The translations under genes and the position numbers were made by a program. 64,000 bases of DNA from Setaria digitata (lineage: Eukaryota > Nematoda > Chromadorea > Rhabditida > Setariidae): positions 558,001 through 622,000 of the forward strand of contig RCAB01000002.1 in NCBI GenBank assembly GCA_003640385.1, written 5' to 3'. This document shows, piece by piece, positions 49,001 through 58,606 of the stretch; position 1 is the stretch's first letter, and each line of letters opens with the position of its first letter. The notes beneath the pieces are model-generated. The model ran no database searches and was not told the DNA's origin. It was given only the letters and a program-made list of their open reading frames with translations.

Positions 49001-50871
49001 TCCTGGAATACATGAAATTGTGCCTGAAGCACATACTTGTGAAACAAAAAGAGATCATGGTCGCAGTGTAACTCCTTCCAGTGAAATTTTGTTCGTTATC
49101 AGTTATCAGACTAATCCTACTATCATCATTTTATTTATTTATCATGAATTAAAAGCCACGCGTATTTGCTTTTACAGTCCTATGAGTGATGAAGAAGCGG
49201 AAGGAGGAGTGCCTGCACAGTCCGATTCAGAGATTACGATAGAATTTCCTAAATATATTCGTTCTTTGCGACTTTCCAGTGATAAATTGAAAAAGCTGGG
49301 ATTACGTAAAGGAGCTAACGAAGCACGATTTTCGATTACCACGAAGTTCCAGGCTTGTTTCTGATTTCGGGACTTATTGGTTTTTTTTTTCTTTTCTTTT
49401 TTTGTTTATCACTTTAAATAATAACTCATGGAAGATAAATTGGCTTCGTATTTTCCCTGCATTTATGTGGTAAAAAAATTTTTTTAAATTCAGCTTATGA
49501 TGCCATGCATTTTAGGGTACTACATGGTGTAGTTGTCACATATACTTGTATGAGTGGACTGAACGTCTGGTTATCTCCGACATAGACGGAACCATAACGA
49601 AAAGTGATGTATTAGGGCATGTTATACCAGCTATTGGTGGTCAGTGGGCTCATGCCGGAGTTGCGGAACTTTATACTAGGATCAAAGAAAATGGGTAAAG
49701 TTTTCTTTCTTATTAAATCACGATCGCAGAAAGTCATGTCAAAAAAATGAGAATTTTATATACAGTTTAGAAAACATCTTGTGAGCGCTTAATAGCACCA
49801 AGTTTATTATGCAGGTTTTCAGCTATCAGTTGGTTTATTTATCTTCGCGAGCAATAGGACAAAGTTATTCCACAAAAAAGTACTTGCAAAGTATTGCTCA
49901 GAACGCAAAATTTTTACCTGACGGTCCGTTACTATTATCGCCTACATCCGTTCTTATGGCCTTTAGAAGGTAACATACTTTTATCTGATAAGAATCTCAT
50001 ATTTATCTTTGATGTAAGAGTATCTTTCAATGCAGCAATATCAGTCTCTGCTCTTTACGAATAATAACTTACCTGTTCTTTTTCACCGGTTTATAATATG
50101 AAAGCGTTGAGTAAAGTTCTCTTCAATGAAAAATTGGTACCCAAGTTTTCTCTTAGTGTGCAAGAATGTACAAGAATTTTTCAGAGAAGTTATAGATCGC
50201 AAACCAGAAGAATTTAAAATAGCTGCTTTAACAGATTTGAAGGAATGCTTTCCAGTAAAACGACCGTTTTACGCTGGTTTTGGGAATCGTGAAACAGTAT
50301 GGTTTTAGAGATTATTCAACTGAATTTTTTGAGGTTCTTTGTATTTAAATTCACAGGATGTGAAGAAATATCTGATAGCTGCTTTGTATTAAATCTATTC
50401 AAGGATGTGGTAAGTTACCGAGCAGTGGATATACCGCCGGATAGAATATTGATTATTGACAAACAAGGTCGTGTCAGGCGTGCAGATTCCATTGGTTTCG
50501 AAACATCATTTATGTCGTTGGCAATGGATACTGTCGATTACATGTTTCCTCCTCTTACCCAACGGCGAAGTGAACAACAAAGCTTGAACAAGTTGAAAAA
50601 AAATTCATCACTTTTAGCACCTTCATTTTTCAAACCGCATAGTTACAGGTTAATTTATCTAGGATACATTTTACAATTTCGAGAATTTTTCTTTAAAATT
50701 GATATTTTCAATATCTGCAGGCCTAACACTTATAAATATTCATTTCATTTTTACAGTGATTTTACTCATTGGCAATCAAAACCAGGATATGCTATTCGCT
50801 TGGATGACAATACATTAGAAAATTACGAGGCAAAAAGAAAAAGTTTTCGTGGGAAACGCAAGAAGAAATGA
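46058..50871 (+). CDS. lpin-1: Lipin, phosphatidate phosphatase (complete, 16 exons)
   Basis: Sixteen exons give 790 residues: 46058-46130, 46384-46487, 46603-46764, 46861-46967, 47089-47244, 47631-47757, 47891-48031, 48117-48373, 48692-48824, 48951-49090, 49178-49352, 49516-49694, 49823-49969, 50185-50296, 50404-50648, 50757-50871. Lipin converts phosphatidic acid to diacylglycerol at the ER/nuclear membrane and can act as a transcriptional co-regulator. The N-LIP domain is clear ([45 protein letters not shown]), followed by a basic RSRYKRAL segment and a long Ser/Thr-rich linker. C-LIP carries the HAD catalytic motif DIDGT (D547, D549), [14 protein letters not shown] and [21 protein letters not shown]. 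The C-terminus is highly basic (FRGKRKKK). Intron 11 has a GC donor (CAG followed by GCTTGT) that the conserved sequence demands. The exon 10 donor (TT followed by GTTCGT) is uncertain because that 87-base intron is itself open. Exon 15 uses a weak TTCAAG acceptor after a stronger decoy. Confidence 0.95.
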
Positions 50872-52874
50872 ATTTTAAGTGGAATTGGTTATGATTAGAC
50901 TTATCTCTAATTAAAATATCTAATTTCTACTCTTTTGAACAGACGTTTGCTGATTTACAGACTGGAGAATCATTGCAGCGTTCAAAATAGTGCGTTCGAA
51001 ACTTGTAATTTTGGTTTTTCTTTTTTTAATCCTCACAAAAAAAAATCTTTTACTCCACATTATTTCTTATCTTCCATAGAAAATTGTCTTTACTGTAAAT
51101 ATTTCGTATAAAGTTCTCGTAAAATTCTAGCTATCTTGGATTCTATTTCGATCATGAAAATGATTCGAGTACTTGAATTTAGTAATTCATATGTATCTTT
51201 TTGTTTCTATATCCAAGTATTATGAAAGTTTCCACACGTGGTATAAGTAAGTACTTTATTTCTTGGTCTTCCATTTATTTTCGCAAGAATGCTTTAAAAT
51301 GATGTGTTGCGATGGGGCTGTTTTATCGAGTAGATTTTCTGCATCTATTTTTTACGTAATGATTTACTTTGAGTTCATATAAGTTTACTTCATTTGTATT
51401 AAAACAAGCAACTTTCTCAATGCGCTGTATCAGTTGGATGTGGTTTAAATCACATTTGAGTTAAATTTTTATCAGCATGTTTTAGAGTGCAGTAATTTTA
51501 GCTGTTGCAATTGTGCGATTAATTCCATTTATTTTTTTTAAGTAAGTAATAAGAAAGTTTCGTAGTGTGTCCTCAGTAAAGTTTGTAAAATCATCTTTTC
51601 CGCGGACTTAGAAAAAGATTTAAAATCTGATTTTGTTCATTAATTCAATAGGACTCAAAGCACTATTATCGTTATATACTCACTTTTGTATTTATTTTGA
51701 GAGTATTGTGAAAGTAGCGATATTTTTCGAAAATTATTTTCAAACCTATGTTTTTCTTGCAAGCTTGCACAAGTTATCCTGGCTTTCCATTTGCTTTCAG
51801 TTAACACAAGTTATCCTGGCTTTCAATTTGCTTTACCAATATAACTGTAGTTCTCAAATTACAAGTCTTTTCTATTTATTGGATTCATATTCCTCTTATA
51901 GCTGTCTTGTGGTATTGTTTGTTCTTTTATTTTGAAATAATGGTATAACAGTTTGAGTATTGCTGGTTTTGTTCGTTTGTTTTCGTGATAAAGAGTCATG
52001 ATGATGGTAGACTAACTTGTACTATTTCATTTTAATTTTAAAAGTTAAAGAGTTGTATTCCACGTGGGTTTATAATGAGTTTTTATCCGTTTTGCTGTTT
52101 AGGAAGATAACAGTTATGAGTTTGTAAGCTATTGATGGAAAAAAATGTTATCGTTCCTTAAGGCTTTCTGTAGATTTCTTAAGACACCATAATGTACTTT
52201 CCTACTAGTGCTGAATGGGCTGACCTGTGAGATATGAGACACTTAAATAATAAAGAGGATGTAATTTTCTTATTCTTCAGTAAATGAGTGGTCGACGCGA
52301 ACTGCGTAAGATTTTGATTTGGTGTTGCGATAGCTGGAGATGCGTTGTGGTTCATGGAGAAGCAAAAATTTACTGAACTTCAAAATTTATTTACTAACAA
52401 GATGTAAAAAATACCCGTATTGCAATCTGGAATGCATTTTGATACACAGCTAATCAGTGTATCAAAGCATAAGGCAGCAAAAAAAAAAACAAGCTAAGGC
52501 ATTGTAGCGAACTTTGGTCAGTTTTCGAAATCAATCTTTGTTCCTAGGGAAGAGTCCTGCACTGTTGCAGTGGGGAGGACCATTTCTACATTCAAATTCT
52601 CATTTGGAAAAAAAGGAAGATTTCCTAAAATGGCTTAAAAAGTCAAATTTGTATAAAGGGACTAAACAGAGTAATATTAGGTAGAGGACTAAAGGTTAGA
52701 TGTAGCTTCATTTCAGTTCCTTAGGATAAAATAGTTCGAATAGTTTAGATGATGTATCCAGCAACTTAGTTACTTATTAATTCATCAGTAATAATATTTC
52801 CATCTTTAAACCGAACAAAATGGATGCCATACCTGAGTTTTTCTCAAACAGTAGGAATGAAACAAGTAACATCG
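50872..52874. other. Convergent 3' intergenic region
   Basis: Lies between the 3' ends of lipin (+) and the PPxY membrane protein (minus). It contains a 37-base tandem duplication at 51768-51834 and no supported coding exon. The 100-codon frame at 51633-51935 is mostly a translation of this AT-rich repeat region. Confidence 0.6.
51768..51834. repeat. Two-copy tandem repeat, period 37
   Basis: A 30-base core beginning CACAAGTTATCCTGGCTTTC occurs at 51768-51797 and again at 51805-51834 with one mismatch (C to A). Confidence 0.9.
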
Positions 52875-53724
52875 CTATAATAACATAAAACAACTGCAAA
52901 TGATAACCACCACTGTAGACAGATTTAATGTCCTCTGCATTTCAGATGAATGGTTGTCACGATAAAGATGCTTCATAACCCACTCATACGGTGGTGGTAC
53001 CACTTCTGAATATCTAGGCGGTGAGTCGATTACGTATATTTTCGTATTATTTCGTGTCCCTGCAATTTAAAATCATAAAAATTTTTCTACTAGAAGCTGG
53101 AAATGACGCAAAACTGAATTTATGAAGGTTAATTCTATGAGCATTGAAATTTATAAGTTTAAAAGAATTTATAAATGGGAGAATTTTAACTTTGTGGAGT
53201 ATAAGAGCTAATTGGTCAACTTATTCTCTATATGCATATTAGATTACAGCATCGGTAATCACGGCTATGGATTCACTAATTTCTGGGTTGCGGTAATTGG
53301 ATGTAACTATTTAAATCGACCGCATAACGTTAGTGAGAAAAAAAGGATTTATTAGATCATTCAAAAACGATAAATTTGGCAAATGAACAACATATTGGAT
53401 ATTGTAAATGCTATTTATCAATTGCAATTAACTGTTAAGGATTGCGCGACCATTGCTTACACTTTCTATACCACCTAATAAGCTAGGAACTTAAAAGTTG
53501 CATAAAATTGATTGATGAATATTAAAGGAAAGTTAGATATCCTCTGTGTTAACTGTAGAATAATGAAGACAAATAATACAAACACACTGTAATTATCTTT
53601 GTTATTTTTCAGGTTTTGTTTTCACGAAAATAGCTATAATTAAGAAAATCTATTATCTCTTCAGTTTTCTTGCGCCATTCATCAAGCAAAAACTTAGCAT
53701 AAGAACATTCTCGAATGCTGTAAA

Positions 53725-53774
<50 letters not shown>

Positions 53775-54499
53775 TATATATCCTTGGATAGATGTTAAGC
53801 AGGATTTAATTAAGAACCAAGTCTATAAAATTTATTCATTTTTTAAGTCTCTTCCTCATTTACTGATATCATTTTTCATCGACATCTGTTTAATTTTAAT
53901 ATAGTGTTGATTATATAAATTTAAATTTCAAAATTACAGAAATTAACGCGCAGTAAATTAACATTAGCATATTTCAGTAAGTAGAGTGATTGGAAAAAAA
54001 TTATTGTTACCGAGACGAGCTTTGGAAACGTTTATCGTAAAAAATAATACAAATGAGCCAATGATGAAACCCATGAATGCGAATAATATGTAGAGATCGG
54101 AATACATCCTGGATACACCTATGTGCAAATACAAATGTTTTTTCTTTGAATAGTTGTTAAAGTCTAAATTTTCTGGTCAAAAAGAAAAATGAATGACCTG
54201 ATGGAACAGGAGAACCTAAATTCAATTTCAAAAATAAATTGCTATAGATTTCCTTCGTAATTGTGGAAGTTCATAAAGCAAAAAGCTATATTAATGAGCT
54301 AAAATTGTGAAGAGTAAGTAAACTTTACAGAATAACGACCTTCAAATCACCGCAATGGATTTCAGCAGGATTGAAAATTATGCCCAACTACAACCCTCAT
54401 CAATGAGATAGGAAATGAATAAGCAAGAAAATACGTACGGTCACTCTCGATAGCTGGTGAGATTTCGGCAGTGCCAGTTGAGTTATCCGAAAGATACAT
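52875..54499 (-). CDS. Small single-pass membrane protein with two PPxY motifs
   Basis: Three exons (54499-54439, 54118-54011, 53059-52875) join in phase into 117 residues. A short N-terminal segment with an N-glycosylation sequon (NST, residues 6-8) precedes one hydrophobic span (about 29-49, LYILFAFMGFIIGSFVLFF) without a cleavable signal; positive residues follow, so the tail is probably cytosolic. The tail contains PPRY (70-73) and PPPY (78-81), docking sites for WW domains such as those of NEDD4-family ubiquitin ligases, which suggests an adaptor or a regulated cargo. The final ~18 residues (ending VVVIICSCFMLL) are hydrophobic and may be read-through of an intron; a GTGGTT donor just upstream would join to an exon near 52832 and end instead as VWHPFCSV. 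The start codon follows a TTACAG acceptor. I cannot name the family; its size and layout suggest a PPxY adaptor-like protein. Confidence 0.7.
53724..53767. repeat. (AT)n microsatellite
   Basis: An AT dinucleotide tract of about 44 bases inside the second intron of the PPxY membrane-protein gene. Confidence 0.95.
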
Positions 54500-55202
54500 C
54501 ACTGTAACTGATTTTGTGTGCTTACACGAATGAAAGTGTAACTATAATAATAGTAACAATAAAATACTGCTAGAAATAGTAGTAAGCAGTAATATGTTTG
54601 TAGGAATAACCACCAAGTAGTTGAACACTTCTTGTTCCACTTCGTGCTCTGCAAATACGGACAATTAAATTTTTGCTCCATCTTTCACTGCTTTAGTTTT
54701 TGAGAAAAAGAAGGAACAAGCAGAGTAAACGATTAACATTTTACAGTAATCAAGGATAACCCACAGCTGGTGAGATGAATGAAGGAGAAATCTTTAGATA
54801 CGACATACTGATCAGTCAATCTGATCTGTAACTGATAATGCTGGATTGCTCAGTATTCTCACAAGTACTGCTGCCAGCTCTCTGTTGAATTAACAAATAA
54901 TTAAGATTATAAATGCAAATCCAAAGATGAAGAAGGGGCTTAGAATTTCTCACTTTGGAAATGTGTATATCATTGCATTAGAGATATACCTGTAGGGTTC
55001 GGAAGGAGAATTTTTATGCAGAGGTAAAAGAACAAGTAAAGGAAGCATTATTTAGTGAAGTAATTATGCAGAGTGAAGGATGTTGAGGTTGTTGTCGCTG
55101 AGTTCCGTAACTCCGTGTGCTTCTTGCTCGGTTCTTTCAGCGGACGTCCTTCACGTACCAGGTCTAGCCACTAGCGCAGGATAGACGGAGTGCGTGAAGG
55201 CG
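54500..55202. other. Upstream interval, becoming CpG-rich at its right end
   Basis: No coding exon is supported. From about 55080 the base composition changes to GC-rich with many CpG pairs, which suggests a promoter serving the divergent PPxY gene, the possible small gene at 55203, or both. Confidence 0.45.
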
Positions 55203-56238
55203 ATGCCGACGAACCGACGGGCGGAATATGGCCCGCTGCTGAGAAGGATGAAGGCTTCAAGTGAGCAGCACCTTTAACCTATTTAAATATGGAGACCAGC
55301 AATCAAGTTCTGCTAAAACTTCTCAGTCGTCCCCGTCAACACCCGCCCCTCGCATCACAAACATTCTCTGCTGCAACGCACGTGAACAACAGCAAAACAC
55401 ATGTACTTTCCGCATAATTTATCTTAGAACACATGACACCGTTTCAGGATTTCCGGATGATCGGATCAGCAGCGATGTTACTCACCATTTAGGTGCTCAA
55501 GATTTTTTCTAATAGTATAAATTACAAAAAAACTCATTACTTTCAGTCCGTTATTTCGTAGCAGTCAGGTTTGTTTCGTTACTTCCAGCGGAAGAGAAAG
55601 GATTCTGAATTTAGGATTTGGATTTAATTAAAGGTAGAAATACACCTCACTGTTTCAAATATGCAGACTGCATTATGTGCAGTAAGCCTGACATGTAATT
55701 TCATTTACAATTTAATTTAAATCCACAATTCAAAAATTTCTAGTTTGAGAGTATATTTGATTTAAGGTATTACAAATGACATTAACTATCCATTTCTGTG
55801 CACCAACTTCACCACTTGGTGCACGTGAACAGAGCATGTGCCAACACAAAAAGTTGACACAACGGCTTGGCATACAAAATCTACGTCCATAATCGCCATT
55901 CTCTCCAACTCACTTCTGAGTATCCTATTTAGAGAAATTTCAAACAAGTTGAAATCACTTCATGCAGCAAACTTCCCGCAACTTTCTGTCTCTTAAACTT
56001 TCCCGAAATACTTCATGCAAGGAAATTTGAGAGACGAAATTCAACTTTTCTAGTGGATAAAACTCACCTCCAATCCTTGGACGTACACTTAAAGACTGCT
56101 GTGCTCGTGCAACTGATGAGAAATGATGCTAGGGAGAGGTCTCCTCAGAATGTGAAAAGTCTCCTTGAGATACATGATTGCTTAGTTGAGTTTTTATCAA
56201 CCACTGATTTGAATGGATTGTGTTTAACTTCTCGCTAA
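55203..56238 (+). CDS. Possible small three-exon gene, unrecognised
   Basis: An ATG in the CpG-rich patch opens MPTNRRAEYGPLLRRMKAS and ends at a good donor (AA followed by GTGAGC, exon 55203-55260, phase 1). A TTTCAG acceptor at 55447 starts a phase-1 segment, FPDDRISSDVTHHL, with a donor at 55493 (TTTAG followed by GTGCTC). A TTCTAG acceptor at 56053 again fits phase 1 and opens DKTHLQSLDVHLKTAVLVQL...LCLTSR with a TAA at 56236. Together this gives 95 residues, soluble and charged, without a known domain. If the second donor is skipped, the protein ends after 40 residues at 55512. The evidence is the two successive phase matches, the good splice sites and a GC-rich start exon; no homology is recognised, so chance remains a real option. 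Confidence 0.3.
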
Positions 56239-58606
56239 CCTTTGAAAGGTCATCCAAATTGATCTGACAAACGTCCTGATAAGTGTTCGACTCAATTCAG
56301 TTAAGTCATCATTTGCTAAATTTGAATTGCTTTAAACTGAAGTGACATGAAGTGCCGTAATGTACACCAAGAAAGACTATGTTGCAAGTTCGACACACTG
56401 AAAATGTCGAAAAATGTTCACAGAATTAAATAACTAATCGAGGCACTCATCAGGAGGAAGGACACTAAAGGGCAAAAGAGCAACAGGACGATAGGAAGCA
56501 CTGTTCATTAGATGGAATGGATCTACCTTGATGCAACTCCATGTAGTGCCTAATTAGGAGAAGTCTGAAACTTAAACGTATATTAGAAAAAAGAACAAGT
56601 CAGCTTCATACTTAAAAGAGAAAAGGAATACCCTCATTACATATTCTATTTATTGAAAATAGCAAAGGAAGACGAGAAAGAAGGAGTTTTATCCAGGCAG
56701 AAGATAAAGAAAATGATGATTAATTGACAGGAACGAATCTTTCAAAATTCTACATAAGAAATGAACTGTGCACTAATTAGTTTCATGAAATGTTCAAGAG
56801 AACGATGGTAGAAAGTGTTCATGATTGGTATTTGGGTAGTGGAAAATAAATCTTCGTAAGATACTTTCCCACGAATTAGATTAGGTTAGATTAGAGATTG
56901 TAAATGGTAATACATAATCAAAAATTAGCCAAATTTATTTCGCGAAGAAACAGGACAACGAAGCTGCCACTGAACAAACAACTCTGGTTACCATCCAGTC
57001 CCGCATCAGTTTTCGACATCCTGTTTTAGGATAAGTTATATGAAAAGGTATACCATCCTTCCCACCTATTGCAATCGGAATCAAGTTAATACTCATAAAA
57101 TACATGTAATCCTAAAAAGAACAGAACGCACTGAGAGATGCCCCACATAATATGAGACACATGATTCTCACGCGAAAGCCTGTAATCGTCTAGCCGCGGT
57201 TTCAAGGACAATTTGGTTTTTTTTAAACCCATCAGCAAAGCAAAATGGAATTATTTTGTACCTGAAACTTCATACTCCATCTGTCTTACAACTGCTCGAA
57301 GTAAAGATTAATGATGATAGAAGTCACAAAACAGATTCATACCACAAATTCTCTTGAAATTGCATAACAATAACTTCCTATCCTTTTCTCAATAGCATAC
57401 TTCCAGCCCTGCAGTCTTCCAAAAAAAACTTTTCCGCAAATTCCAATTGTAAAATTCAAATCCCACCAAAGTGTGTTTATTTACCAACTCCACAAAATCA
57501 GACAATGGATTTTGCAAAAGGAAACAAAAAAAAAAAAAAAAAGAGAGGGAGAGGAACGTAAATTAAGTGGTATAAGCACGGGAGGCCGAATCGTTTTTTT
57601 TTTTTTTTTTTTTTTTTTTCAACAATAACAAATTAACTGAGCTACATGAAAAAGACATAGTAGGCGGTTAAGTTAAACTTAACATTATGCATGTACAAAC
57701 AGAATAGAAAAAATGGAAGTATCACAGTTTCAATTTAGAATGCAGGAAAACAACGGCTACAGCAATAATATGGCACAATCGGCGTTTAGCCTGTTAAGTT
57801 CTACATAAAAAAGGAAGAGAGATCTGTGAACTTCCAATTTCGAGTAAATCCAACGTTTTGCTCAAAGTTTTATTTGTTACTCTTTTCGGAAATCCCAAAA
57901 ACAAAATTTTTAACTCCGAAAAAATTATATTCTCAAGCTTCCTGACCTACAGACTTAAGGAAAACCTCTGAAGCTTAAAGCGGGTATTACTAGTGGTAGG
58001 AAAATTTAACAGGACTACACGGAAAGGATTTAAAATAAATTATGATACAAAATGTTAAACAAAACAACAGCAATTAAGAAAATTATGGCAAAGCGAAGTA
58101 TGCGCACATATATTCTGAATAGGTAAGGTTGTAGAAGTTTAGAAATTAATCAATAGAATAATTGATTAGCGAAAAGATCACCCGTCACGAAACATCAAGA
58201 ATCAATAGCAGTGAAAGTTGCAAGGCTAGTACAGCTGCACAATAAGAGCAATTGCAACATAAGTTCCATTGAACATCAGTTTTGGAAAATCTTTGAATAA
58301 CAATGCAAAAAAAACTTAGTTTTTTCAAATCTAAATTAACACAACAAATGCTCCGCGTCCCTGTTAACTCCAACAAACCAGTCAGCCCTCAATAAAAGAC
58401 ATATTTCAACATACTTATCCGAAAATGTTGCTAACTATCATCATGAATAGAACCTTGCTCAAATCAGGAAGGCAAATAGCGTTATAAAATTTTTACATAC
58501 AAGTAATACAACATAAAAAGGATTGATGGAGGGTTCTAAAAAATATGTTCAATTCAATAATTTAAGAAAATAAACAACTTTGGAACCAATCAAGTTTTCC
58601 TTAAAC
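56239..58606. other. Intergenic region before the SOS 3' end
   Basis: AT-rich, no supported coding exon. Contains an A run (about 57524-57542) and a T run of about 27 bases (57594-57620) facing each other across about 50 bases. Confidence 0.6.
57524..57620. repeat. Facing poly-A and poly-T runs
   Basis: About 19 A, a roughly 50-base spacer that is purine-rich at first and less AT-rich than its surroundings, then about 27 T. The two runs could pair as an inverted repeat. Such runs may mark retrotransposed fragments but no element ends are visible. Confidence 0.7.

Noticed and set aside
57570..57595. GGGAGGCCGA sequence resembling an Alu core next to a long T run
   Set aside because: Only ten bases match, the rest of an Alu is absent, and Alu elements belong to primates. 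Coincidence unless the assembly is contaminated.
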